Part shown: piece after piece, positions 56,249 through 64,000 of the stretch
How positions within the stretch are numbered: the first letter of the stretch is position 1
How the letters are laid out: the number at the start of each line of letters is the position of its first letter
Assembly (NCBI GenBank): GCA_000621985.1
Contig: JHWW01000005.1
Span: forward strand, 156,594 to 220,593
Direction of reading: 5' to 3'
Length of the DNA: 64,000 nt
DNA from: Lachnospiraceae bacterium V9D3004
GTDB taxonomy: Bacteria; Bacillota; Clostridia; Lachnospirales; Lachnospiraceae
The notes under the pieces: model-generated
Told to the model about the DNA's origin: nothing
Databases searched by the model: none
What the model saw: only the letters and a program-made list of their open reading frames with translations
Position numbers and translations under genes: made by a program

Positions 56249-56923
56249 ATGAACAACATAAGAGCTTTGAGAACTGAAATGAATCTGAGCCAACAACAAC
56301 TGGCAGACGAATTACACGTATCACAACAATCTATTCACAAATATGAAACCGAAGTCTCTGATCCTGATATTAATATGCTTATCGCAATGGCAGAATTCTT
56401 CGACACTTCCGTAGACTATCTTATCGGAATCACGGATAACAGAAACAAACCGGAATCAGACCAACCCGATATAACCAAGATTAAGGAGTATTGTAATATG
56501 ACATGTTCTGAAAAAAAGAAAAAGATTCTTATAATAGATGCCCAGGGTGGTGGAATAGGTAAGCAACTTATTACCGGTATCAAGAGTGCTGTTCCCGAAG
56601 CAATAATCACTGCTGTCGGAACCAATACAACCGCAACCTCCAACATGTTAAAAGCCGGCGCAGACACTGCTGCCACCGGCGAAAATGCTGTTATAGTCGG
56701 ATGCCGCAAAAATGATTATATCATCGGTCCGATGGGTATCGTGATCGCTGATTCCATGAATGGCGAGATCACCCCTGCGATGTCTGTTGCGGTTGCGCAA
56801 TCAGAAGCTGTAAGGATACTGATCCCATTTAATCATTGCGACACTTATATTGCAGGCACCCCGGGAAAAGGAACCGGCATACTGGTTAAAGAGGCAATCG
56901 ATTATCTAAAAAACCGTCTATAG
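56249..56923 (+). CDS. XRE-type HTH fused to DUF3842
   Basis: 224 residues: HTH_3 domain (about 1-65; [21 protein letters not shown]), short linker, then DUF3842 (about 90-224; [57 protein letters not shown], and IPFNHCD). DUF3842 usually occurs as a stand-alone small protein of unknown function with a nucleotide-binding-like GGGIGK loop. Here it is joined to a DNA-binding domain in one open frame, suggesting ligand-controlled regulation. GGGGAG precedes the ATG. Confidence 0.82.
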   Translation: MNNIRALRTEMNLSQQQLADELHVSQQSIHKYETEVSDPDINMLIAMAEFFDTSVDYLIGITDNRNKPESDQPDITKIKEYCNMTCSEKKKKILIIDAQGGGIGKQLITGIKSAVPEAIITAVGTNTTATSNMLKAGADTAATGENAVIVGCRKNDYIIGPMGIVIADSMNGEITPAMSVAVAQSEAVRILIPFNHCDTYIAGTPGKGTGILVKEAIDYLKNRL

Positions 56924-57241
56924 ATAATCTCCCGGGATGCATACTGCTCTACTCATTATCAATCCCGTGATTATTCCAAGGATTCCTCTGATAAGACATA
57001 ATGTCATGGATTCTATTATGAACTGTAATCTGATCGAGCCGTTAGTAGCTCCTAACGCCTTGCGCGTTCCAATCTCTCTTGTTTTCTCTGTTATTGATAC
57101 AAGCATGATATTCATAACACCGATACCACCTACAAGAAGTGATATTCCGGCGATAAATGTTATCTTTCCTTCGAGCTCATCCTCACCTGTAGCTTCCGTA
57201 AGTATAACAACTTTCTGACCCTCTTCAACTTTATTTACCAA
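56918..57241 (-). pseudogene. Fragment of a MacB-type ABC transporter permease
   Basis: 107-codon remnant matching the C-terminal FtsX fold of MacB permeases: [20 protein letters not shown], then [15 protein letters not shown] and FIIESM segments. The ATP-binding half, the periplasmic domain and the last helices are absent, and no ATPase gene is adjacent. It overlaps the 3' end of the HTH-DUF3842 gene by 6 nt. Likely a deletion remnant. Confidence 0.8.
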
Positions 57242-57307
57242 TTTGAAAAATTAGTGTTCAGAATATGTTTATTTTGTGAAATGGTAAATTATTGCATTCA
57301 CTTAAAC

Positions 57308-57336
57308 TTGACATAGCACATCATTTCAAATAAACT
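57308..57336 (+). promoter_or_regulatory. Promoter of the histidine phosphatase gene
   Basis: Plus-strand -35 TTGACA (57308-57313), 17-bp spacer, -10 TAAACT (57331-57336), about 30 nt before the ATG. Confidence 0.7.
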
Positions 57337-57366
57337 TGCGATAGACAGAAAGGATTGATAGATAAT

Positions 57367-57975
57367 ATGCAATTATATGTAATGAGACACGGTGAAACCG
57401 ATTGGAACATAAACTTCAGATTACAGGGACGTTCCGATATTCCGCTTAATGAAAACGGAAGAGACATGGCAATGAAGGCTTCGGAGGGGATGAAGGATAT
57501 TCCTTTCACAAAAATATACACAAGCCCTCTTGTACGTGCATACGAAACAGCAAGGATAATAAGACGCGACAGAGACATTCCCATAATTACAGACGAGAGG
57601 ATCATCGAGATAAGTTTTGGTGAAAATGAAGGAAAACTCTACGATAAAAATCACCCCGAATTATTCCCGGATCTTGCAAAATTCTTCAGAGAACCGGATA
57701 TATACGTACCGGCTGACGGCGGAGAGACTATAGATGCCCTTAAAGAGCGAACAAAAAACTTCATCGATTTTATCGCAGATACCTACGATAATACCGATGA
57801 AGTTATACTTGTAACAACTCATGGTGCCGCAATACGCGGAATTATGTCATATATTAAGAATACTTCCGTCCGCGACTTCTGGAAAGGCGGCGTACAGAGC
57901 AATTGCGGCGTGACAATAATGGAAACACAAGGCCACTCTCTTAAGATAATATCGGAAAATGTGACTTATCCGTAA
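57367..57975 (+). CDS. Histidine phosphatase (phosphoglycerate mutase-like)
   Basis: 202 residues with the catalytic RHGETDWN motif at the N-terminus, the TSPLVRAYETARII segment, the acid residue region ISFGENEG and the second His in TTHGAAIRG. Substrate could be phosphoglycerate, a nucleotide or a cofactor phosphate. ATG 57367 is preferred to an in-frame TTG at 57355, which lies too close to AGAAAGGA. Confidence 0.9.
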   Translation: MQLYVMRHGETDWNINFRLQGRSDIPLNENGRDMAMKASEGMKDIPFTKIYTSPLVRAYETARIIRRDRDIPIITDERIIEISFGENEGKLYDKNHPELFPDLAKFFREPDIYVPADGGETIDALKERTKNFIDFIADTYDNTDEVILVTTHGAAIRGIMSYIKNTSVRDFWKGGVQSNCGVTIMETQGHSLKIISENVTYP

Positions 57976-57988
57976 CTGATCGACCGAT

Positions 57989-59947
57989 CTATTTTTTGAT
58001 GCATGAGCTCTTTTTGATACCTGCTTTCAGCAACATCTTCTTATAATCAGCGAACTTCTTTGCAGGAACCTTTACCTTAATCTTTGCATTTACTTTATTG
58101 AAAGCTTTCTTGCCGATCGATGTTATCGATGTGGATTTGATCGTTACTTTCTTAAGTCCCGACATTCCCATGAAAGCTTTCTTTTCAATGGCGGTAACGG
58201 TATATTTTACACCTGCATCTGTTACAGACTTTGGAATTACTATACTCTTCGCTGACTTCTTGGTTGCTCCGGTAACGCTGACTGTGCATTTACCGGACTT
58301 GACAGAAGTGACCTTAAACTTAAGTCCTGATTTAACAATAATGTCTCCTACCTTAACAGTTTCCAATGTCAGTGTATCACCGGTAGTCGGAACCGTGGTA
58401 ACCGGAGCAGTTGTCGGAGTAGTGCTCTGTACCGGAGCCGCTATCTTAACAAGCGCGCCCATTGCCGCATCGATTCCCGATAATGCTGCTTTTGCTTCAG
58501 CTTCCGTTGATGATGAATTGGCATATACCTTCTTTGCATCTGCGATCGCCTTATCAAGTGCAGCAAATCCTGCCTGTTGATATTCACTTCTGTTGATCGC
58601 TTCGGCCGACTTGATCTTTGCGCCGAGATCAAGCAGATACTGCGGCAGCTTCTCGAATGTAGCGGACACTTTCATATTCTCCGCACGCATTATAAATGAA
58701 TCATTATCTAATTCTATCTCTTCACCCGATGCATCCTTTACTTTGAATGAACCCGGCACAAGATAATATCCTTCATCGGGGATCGCGGTAAGAGTTACCT
58801 GTTCACCTGCATGTAATTCGCCTTCACATTCTTTGATCTTACCGTTTGCAATGTTATCAGCATCAAGATAATAAGGTGTTCCGAATACATTTGTGATCAC
58901 CTCTGCCCATCTGGTTCCATGCTCGATAAGGCCAAGCTTACTGAGGTGGAGATTATCGGTATGCCTGTACTCACCCTGAAGATCATCGGTAGTCGGGCCT
59001 TCGAATATATTGTAATTATTACAGATAGCCTTCTGCGCACCTGTAAGCTCTTCCATTCTCGCTGTATTATTATAATTACTCCATGCGTAAGCTACTTTTG
59101 CGATAACCCAGTTCATATCATATCCGGCATCGTCTCTTACCTTGTTGATAAGTTCCATATAAGAAGCTTTGTACTCCTCTGTCGGAGTGCTTTCATCGGC
59201 TTCACCCTGGTGTATGAGAAATGCACGACATCCGTAAGGCTCAATACGTTCTATAGCCTGCTTGATACATTCATAATGATTAGTTATGAGTTCGCTTACT
59301 TTGGCGCCGCCAAATCCCGTTGATACCATACCCACGGGAACACCCATCCTTTCAACAAGCGCATCACCGAATGACGGCCATGGTGAACCGCCTCCGTTAC
59401 CTGTTGCAAATCCACTTGTATTGGGCTGACTGTCTTCACAATGCTGCCATTTACCGGTAGCAGGATCAAGTGCCGATACGATATCGTTCTCAGCCTGTGT
59501 CTTCTCACCACCGAAGTTACATGAATTGGACTGTCCGCCGGTTATGAATACTTCGCCCACACCGATATCTTCAATCCATGCATCACCTATTTTATTTCCC
59601 GAAGCATCAAGTGCTTCGAATTCCACCTGATACCATCCTCCTGCTTTAACATCCGGAATCTTTCCGGCGAATTCATCCCCGGACTTTTTAAGCTCTGTCC
59701 AATCACTCACAACAGTCTCGCCATCCATTACTCTGGCTCTCATCTTATCGGCATCACCGCATTCCGCTTTAACGGTCATGTCTGCTTCATTATCATAACC
59801 TCTCTGATACACAGCTCTCTCAGTAGGAACAATAACGGAAATATCTGCCGCAGATACGCTCTGTGTACAGAATATTATTCCAACACATGCAAGTCCTGTT
59901 GTAAGTACGCCTTTGATTATTCTGTTGCAATTAATATCTTTTTTCAT
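57989..59947 (-). CDS. Secreted SASA-type carbohydrate acetylesterase with surface repeats
   Basis: 652 residues from ATG 59947 (GGAG 7 nt upstream). Signal peptide, an N-terminal beta domain (about 35-125), then an SGNH/SASA esterase (about 125-365) with GGQSNSCN (nucleophile Ser), HQGEAD, and the DNLHLS catalytic His region, as in sialate or acetylxylan esterases (CE6-like). After it come a small beta-repeat, a helical FIVAR-like segment, a Thr/Pro linker and a BspA-like leucine-rich tail (ITSIGKKAF). Probably removes acetyl groups from plant polysaccharide, complementing the xylanase. Confidence 0.87.
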   Translation of the reverse strand: MKKDINCNRIIKGVLTTGLACVGIIFCTQSVSAADISVIVPTERAVYQRGYDNEADMTVKAECGDADKMRARVMDGETVVSDWTELKKSGDEFAGKIPDVKAGGWYQVEFEALDASGNKIGDAWIEDIGVGEVFITGGQSNSCNFGGEKTQAENDIVSALDPATGKWQHCEDSQPNTSGFATGNGGGSPWPSFGDALVERMGVPVGMVSTGFGGAKVSELITNHYECIKQAIERIEPYGCRAFLIHQGEADESTPTEEYKASYMELINKVRDDAGYDMNWVIAKVAYAWSNYNNTARMEELTGAQKAICNNYNIFEGPTTDDLQGEYRHTDNLHLSKLGLIEHGTRWAEVITNVFGTPYYLDADNIANGKIKECEGELHAGEQVTLTAIPDEGYYLVPGSFKVKDASGEEIELDNDSFIMRAENMKVSATFEKLPQYLLDLGAKIKSAEAINRSEYQQAGFAALDKAIADAKKVYANSSSTEAEAKAALSGIDAAMGALVKIAAPVQSTTPTTAPVTTVPTTGDTLTLETVKVGDIIVKSGLKFKVTSVKSGKCTVSVTGATKKSAKSIVIPKSVTDAGVKYTVTAIEKKAFMGMSGLKKVTIKSTSITSIGKKAFNKVNAKIKVKVPAKKFADYKKMLLKAGIKKSSCIKK

Positions 59948-60021
59948 ATCCTGACTCCTTTTCAAATATTTGTTATATAAATATGCATTTTCGCATATAT
60001 CCGGTTCCGGTTACTATATCT

Positions 60022-61173
60022 TCACCTGTACCGTCTTCTGTCATGTGTCTTATAATATTCTCTCTTATCATCATACATAAGCTTATCAATATCATTAAGA
60101 AAATCATATACATCATCCGAATTAAGATCGAATATATCTCCTCCTATCGCCACTGACAGCTCATAAGGTTTGCCGGATGTTTTATTGTAACCCTCGATCT
60201 TCATTTGAATCGCCTTCTTATATTCCGGTATCATATCTTCCGTCGCATCATCTATGATTATTACGAATTCATCCCCAGCAAATCTTATAACAACTCCATC
60301 ATTGCCTATCACGTCCTTAAGTATTCCGGCAATTGTCATAAGGGCATTATCACCTTCCGAATGAGAATAATTATCATTGATCGCTTTGAAATCATTAAGA
60401 TCTATCATGATTGCCGCGATCTTTCCCACGTTCTTTCGTGACAGATTCTGTTCGATCTTATCGAGTTCATATCTGTTAAATACACCTGTAAGCTTATCAA
60501 TATACAGACTCTCATTCTGAAGACATATGATCATTCCGCAAAACGCTATCGTGAAACTTACCGGCTGTAACGATACTCCGTATACAAATGTCTGCAAACC
60601 TACACCGATCATTATCGGCAGAAGGAATTCCCATACAGGAAAATAGCGGTGTGCAACACCCTGGAGCCTTGATTTTACATATGTTCCAAGTGCAAACATC
60701 AGCAGAATGAACGCCATTATGATAAATGCGATATAAAAATCACCGCGTTTGTATATATTGTTCTCATCTACCGAAAATACCAAAGGCGTAAAGAAATTGA
60801 TCACAAGGAGTGATATTTCTACAAGAGAAACAAGCCATATCATTACGTATTGAATCTTTGATATTCTTCTGTTGATATGAGTGACAACAATATAAAAAAA
60901 TCCGATTCCCACAATAAGGTTATATAAATATAATATCGTGTTGCATATAAATGACAGACAGATCAAACCCTCACCGGTTTTTCCGTCAATATAAAATACA
61001 ACAGCATCAATTATGCATTCTATGACCGATGCGATTATAAGAAAAAATAAGATCTTACTCTCGCGTTTTCTTGTAGGAAGATTCCATCCTTTTGAGAATA
61101 ATATTGTAAGTGACAATATTATTCCGACATAATCGGCAACCAGGGCTGCCGTAATGTTAACTGTAGATGACAT
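60022..61173 (-). CDS. Membrane diguanylate cyclase (GGDEF)
   Basis: 383 residues from ATG 61173 (GTGGGGG upstream; the in-frame GTG at 61191 is less likely). Seven or eight N-terminal helices (to about 215), then a GGDEF domain with DKLTGVFNRYELD and the active-site loop RFAGDEFVI. The AGDEF variant is compatible with activity. Synthesises cyclic di-GMP in response to an unknown membrane signal. Confidence 0.9.
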   Translation of the reverse strand: MSSTVNITAALVADYVGIILSLTILFSKGWNLPTRKRESKILFFLIIASVIECIIDAVVFYIDGKTGEGLICLSFICNTILYLYNLIVGIGFFYIVVTHINRRISKIQYVMIWLVSLVEISLLVINFFTPLVFSVDENNIYKRGDFYIAFIIMAFILLMFALGTYVKSRLQGVAHRYFPVWEFLLPIMIGVGLQTFVYGVSLQPVSFTIAFCGMIICLQNESLYIDKLTGVFNRYELDKIEQNLSRKNVGKIAAIMIDLNDFKAINDNYSHSEGDNALMTIAGILKDVIGNDGVVIRFAGDEFVIIIDDATEDMIPEYKKAIQMKIEGYNKTSGKPYELSVAIGGDIFDLNSDDVYDFLNDIDKLMYDDKREYYKTHDRRRYR

Positions 61174-61268
61174 ATAAATACTAACCCCCACGCCACTTCT
61201 TATACTTTAATTTGAGTGTTCAACACCCCGGATCATCGTATCTTAACGCCAATGATCCGGCATGACAC

Positions 61269-61658
61269 CTAATTGTCATCATAGTCATCATGAGCTTCAT
61301 GATCTTCAAAATCATTATGTCCGATGAATTCCCTGCTTGTAACCCTCTTTGCATCTCTCTGCTTTTCAACAAGTTCCGATATCATTTCCTTAACATCCCT
61401 CGGCTTTTTTACTTTCAATATATCAAAATCACCGAGAGACTTATCTCCCGAACAGCAGTGTATCGTTCCCACTCTGAATATTCTCTGTCCGAAAGATCTG
61501 TTCAAAGATACATCTGTAATACGATACAGTCTGACTTCGTCTTCTTTCTTACTGAGGAATCCCGTCTCTATAAACAATCTTTCTTCCGTCAGCGAATATT
61601 TTGTAAATGAGATCGGCATACCCAGTATACGTTTTCTGTCTTTCCATAAGTATTCCAT
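61269..61658 (-). CDS. Bacterial PH-domain protein (YdbS/YdbT-like)
   Basis: 129 residues resembling PF03703-type bPH domains: FTKYSLTEERLFIETG, then LYRITDVSLNRSFGQRIFRVGTI, typical of the first half of the fold. C-terminus is a His/Asp-rich acidic tail. No membrane helix, unlike many relatives. Function unknown. GGGGAGG precedes the ATG. Confidence 0.8.
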   Translation of the reverse strand: MEYLWKDRKRILGMPISFTKYSLTEERLFIETGFLSKKEDEVRLYRITDVSLNRSFGQRIFRVGTIHCCSGDKSLGDFDILKVKKPRDVKEMISELVEKQRDAKRVTSREFIGHNDFEDHEAHDDYDDN

Positions 61659-61725
61659 GTCCGCACCTCCCCAAAGGTTAATATAATATATATATTATAT
61701 ACAAAAAATGTATTGCGTGCAAGAA

Positions 61726-61821
61726 TTATTCAAATAATCCTTTCGCTAAAAGGTCTAATAATGATATAACGACCATGAGAGTGATTTCCTCCCTATTTTT
61801 ATTGTCAAAACAATTATACAT
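61726..61821 (-). CDS. Candidate micro-ORF (31 residues)
   Basis: Open frame from ATG 61821 to TAA 61726; a second ATG at 61776 with GGGAGG 11 nt upstream would give a 16-residue hydrophobic peptide (MVVISLLDLLAKGLFE). It lies in the 246-nt gap between a SUKH gene and a PH-domain gene and overlaps a large palindrome. It resembles small hydrophobic toxin peptides in size and character, but I cannot assign a family. Confidence 0.3.
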   Translation of the reverse strand: MYNCFDNKNREEITLMVVISLLDLLAKGLFE

Positions 61822-61841
61822 TGGAGGGCAATCACTCTCAT
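61775..61841. repeat. 67-nt imperfect palindrome
   Basis: Perfect 12-bp outer arms ATGAGAGTGATT (61775-61786) and AATCACTCTCAT (61830-61841), a second paired segment CCTCC/GGAGG, and an inner ATTGT/ACAAT hairpin. No T tract follows on either strand, so it is not an ordinary terminator. Confidence 0.7.
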
Positions 61842-61904
61842 TTAAATTTTTTATTCAACCGGTAAATTCTTTGCTCTATAATCAAATTAAGAAAATGTCG
61901 GGTT

Positions 61905-62303
61905 TTAATAAAATGACCCGATAAAAGCTTCAATACCTTTTTCTGTATCAATAATACTGCCATTTTCATGATTCCAGAATACAACAGTATCAGATTTCCC
62001 TGAGTAACAATAATAATTACCAAATGGATCAATGCCAAATGGCAACATGTCATCGTTATTTACAGCTTTTATTGCGGTATAAACATCGTCTGCCTCCTCT
62101 TCATTCTCATTAAATGAAAGAACCGCGCCAAATATTCTTTCTTCATCCTTGACTTTTACCCTTCCCTTATCAGGAGATGCAGCATTTGCCTCATCAACAA
62201 GCTTTTTTATCTCATCGGGAATTTTAAAGCTAAGTTTTTCTTCAATTATTTCATATATTTTTTTTGAAGTAAATTCAATCTTATATTTCCATTCAACACT
62301 CAT
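61905..62303 (-). CDS. SMI1/KNR4 (SUKH) family immunity protein
   Basis: 132 residues with SUKH features: IPDEIKKLVDEANA near the N-terminus, FGAVLSFNENEE, LPFGIDPFGNYYCY, and VVFWNHENG. These proteins neutralise polymorphic toxins, often nucleases. The gene starts 3 nt after the stop of a WHH-type nuclease toxin gene, the expected toxin-immunity order, with GGAGGAGG upstream of the ATG. Confidence 0.88.
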   Translation of the reverse strand: MSVEWKYKIEFTSKKIYEIIEEKLSFKIPDEIKKLVDEANAASPDKGRVKVKDEERIFGAVLSFNENEEEADDVYTAIKAVNNDDMLPFGIDPFGNYYCYSGKSDTVVFWNHENGSIIDTEKGIEAFIGSFY

Positions 62304-62306
62304 ATA

Positions 62307-63351
62307 TTAATGTCCTCCTCCCCATATTGATTTTCCTCCGGTATGTCCTGAACCACTGTGATCCTTTGCTTTTACAAGTTCCATTTTCCCGACTTCCTCG
62401 TTATGATGCCATGTATATCCGGATATTATCGTAGCATTAGGATCACGAATCTGTTCAAGCTGTCTTTTAGAAAACTTCTTAGCTAATTCCGGATCAGAAT
62501 CCACTGCATTTCTTAGCCTGTCCATACATTCCGAGAATTGCTTTGTATCAGATACTTTATAATTTTCTTTACTCAGTTTACATATAAAATCACTTTTATA
62601 CTTGGGAAATACTCCTTCTACCTCGACCCCGTTAACATTAATAGTCTTTCTGACATATTCAACACCGGTGTCCTCGTGCTTTTTTCCTGCAAGATCCTCT
62701 CTGATAGTTTTGAGATGAATCTTGCCATCCTTATCTTTGTAACAATTATTTATATTAGTTTCCGTCATTCCGCCGGCACGAAGTATTTCCTTTTCTTCTT
62801 CTGTCAGTTTACCATATTTCTCACTTTCGACATTATCCTTCTTAGATACTTCATTACTTGATATTTTTGTATCAATATGTTCTGCACTATACCCGCTTAG
62901 CGTACTTTCAGCCTGATTAAGTCTGCTTATGCCATTACTTACTGCCTGTTCGATCTGTCTGACAGAATAATTAAAGCGGGTTACAAGCGTTGAAACCATT
63001 TCAGAAGCTATCATAACACATCTTTCGGCAAGTGACACCCTTTGTTCCATAAGCTCCCTATGCACAATAGCTTCCGCAAGTCTCGCACAGGCGGCTGCAT
63101 ACCATGCAGCCCCTTTCAGGCAATCCCATAGCGGCTGCTTCTACTTCAGCCCTGCACCCTGCTTCTCTTGCCAGTGCTTCTGCTAAAAGTATGTTACTGT
63201 ATGCAAGTTCAGCCTCGGTTTCAGCTAATACATTTTCTGCCTTCACACGTTCTGCATTACATTTTTCTTTTGTACTTTGCTCTATATCTCTCATTTCTCC
63301 GGCTGTTTTTGAGAATATAGATATATCTTTAACTATTGCACTACTATTCAT
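62307..63351 (-). pseudogene. Polymorphic toxin with C-terminal WHH nuclease domain, apparent frameshift
   Basis: Two overlapping minus-strand frames. The first (63058-63351, starting MNSSAIVKDIS, ATG 5 nt after the stop of the gene before it) is a helical N-terminal region. The second (62307-63065, GTG possible) continues with more helices and ends in a nuclease domain with GYTWHHNEEVGKMELV and a HTGG motif, matching the WHH branch of HNH/Endo VII toxins. Reading the second frame further upstream gives a natural continuation (GAAWYAAACARLAEAI), so one gene with a frameshift near 63090-63120 is likely. It may be a real mutation, a sequencing error or two coupled genes. Confidence 0.7.
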
Positions 63352-63691
63352 CTTCTTTATCCTCAAATGTTCTGAACCAGCCTTCAATCTCCTGATTATT
63401 GGAGAAAAATGCTCTTCTTATACAATTCACTTTAGAAGGAGCTCTGTTTGAAAGTAGCTCATTCATTTCATCTGCATTTAAACCATAGCCAATTCTATAG
63501 CAGAAATTATCCTTTGGAATTCCATAATTTCTCATACAATTGGTACCGTCATAAAATGCCACTATATGTGTTCCATGCTTACAACACTCTGTCCATAAAG
63601 GTATCAATTCGTCTCTGTATTTGTCATTGGCATAAGAATTCGGAGGAAAATGAATCGCTTTGGCAAGGTTATAATTATCAAGAATAGTGAA
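63344..63691 (-). pseudogene. 5'-truncated gene interrupted by IS200/IS605 element
   Basis: Open frame from near the element end to TAG at 63344; in-frame codons continue upstream of the first good ATG (63607) as GFTILDNYNLAKAIHFPPN up to the element boundary, so the original start is beyond the insertion. Product not recognised; it contains DGTNCMRNYGIPKDNF and ends in an acidic tail. Its stop lies just before the toxin gene start, so it belonged to the same polymorphic-toxin operon. Confidence 0.55.
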
Positions 63692-64000
63692 ACCTCACAC
63701 GACTGAAGTCGCGTGCTTCCCATAAATGTATTTCTACACGTAGTCTCTTTAGAAGACGGGAACTACATTACTACAGATACAACCCAAACTCAGATACTTA
63801 TACCACAATAGACATAAGCTCCGCATTCAGGTTAATTAGTGTAGATAATGTGCAGGTGCTTCTCCTGGTGACCTGAGGTACTTTTGCCTCAAGTTCCAAC
63901 CTCTCCTTCGCAGGCAAGGATTTTAATATTTCTCGTACATAATATCTGCTTCCTATGTTATAAGATGCAGATAGATCTGAGTTATATACTTTTCCATTTG
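63686..64000 (-). mobile_element. End of an IS200/IS605-family element (continues beyond window)
   Basis: Subterminal imperfect hairpin CACACGACT-GA-AGTCGCGTG at 63696-63715, typical of IS605-type ends recognised by TnpA Y1 transposase, followed inward by the 3' part of tnpB. The boundary near 63686-63692 is inferred from where the interrupted gene resumes. No transposase tnpA is seen in the window. Confidence 0.8.
63798..64000 (-). CDS. tnpB: TnpB RNA-guided nuclease, C-terminal fragment (gene continues beyond window)
   Basis: Last 67 residues, open to the window edge with a TAA at 63798-63800. The segment YNSDLSASYNIGSRYYVRE carries the last RuvC Asp region typical of TnpB, followed by KSLPAKERLELEAKVPQV and a short tail. 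TnpB with an omegaRNA cuts DNA at the donor site and favours element retention. Confidence 0.82.
   Translation of the reverse strand, partial: NGKVYNSDLSASYNIGSRYYVREILKSLPAKERLELEAKVPQVTRRSTCTLSTLINLNAELMSIVV

Overview
The window looks like chromosome from an obligately anaerobic, fibre-degrading Firmicute, most likely a Butyrivibrio/Pseudobutyrivibrio-like member of the Lachnospiraceae. This is inferred from strong GGAGG ribosome binding sites, A+T-rich intergenic DNA, a GH10 xylanase and a carbohydrate esterase with Ig-like or leucine-rich tails, [FeFe]-hydrogenase maturases, and many hybrid histidine kinases with C-terminal Hpt domains. Most genes lie on the minus strand.

Layout. 1-6.8 kb: one minus-strand operon, PucR/CdaR-type regulator - ftsE - ftsX - M23 peptidase - ctpA - chemotaxis receptor (cut by the window edge). 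6.9-10.1 kb: sugar-ABC ATPase (MsmX/UgpC type), WecG/TagA glycosyltransferase and a LytR_C membrane protein. 10.2-15.5 kb: two large hybrid kinases, one with a Cache-like sensor and a degenerate receiver, one with a CHASE sensor. 15.7-18.1 kb: SDR reductase and Na+/proline-type symporter. 18.2-23.4 kb: a probable minus-strand operon of a small ribbon-helix-helix protein, trmO, hydG, hydF and an FGGY kinase. 23.6-27.4 kb: divergent secreted xylanase and surface protein. 27.4-33.5 kb: orphan gene, AI-2E-type transporter, a decayed propeller-type hybrid kinase, a zinc-ribbon membrane protein and a PrsW-like protease.

33.5-36.7 kb is a compact accessory island next to tRNA-Arg: a type III toxin-antitoxin locus (ToxN toxin, tandem-repeat ToxI RNA, terminator and promoter), a broken secreted-protein gene, an FxLYD-like protein, a VanZ-like membrane protein, an RHH regulator, and scrambled copies of tRNA-Arg segments. 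36.8-38.2 kb holds a Sel1-repeat protein.

38.2-49.3 kb is the most striking region: a tightly packed five-gene minus-strand unit of (1) a double-receiver protein without output domain, (2) a [FeFe]-hydrogenase domain fused to a hybrid kinase with receiver and Hpt, (3) a membrane hybrid kinase with a pseudo-receiver, (4) a membrane hybrid kinase with a DegV-type (fatty-acid-binding) domain inserted between receiver and Hpt, and (5) an alanine/glycine:sodium symporter. HydF and HydG elsewhere in the window could help supply the H-cluster. I read this as a candidate H2/redox plus lipid-responsive phosphorelay; the domain architecture is seen in the sequence, the physiology is inference.

49.5-61.7 kb: Y-family polymerase with a stand-alone DegV, prfC, miaB, a CaCA exchanger, an HTH-DUF3842 fusion, a MacB fragment, a histidine phosphatase, a secreted SASA esterase, a diguanylate cyclase and a PH-domain protein. 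61.7-64 kb: a palindromic micro-ORF region, a SUKH immunity gene, a WHH-type nuclease toxin (apparently frameshifted), a truncated upstream gene, and the end of an IS200/IS605-family element carrying the 3' part of tnpB.
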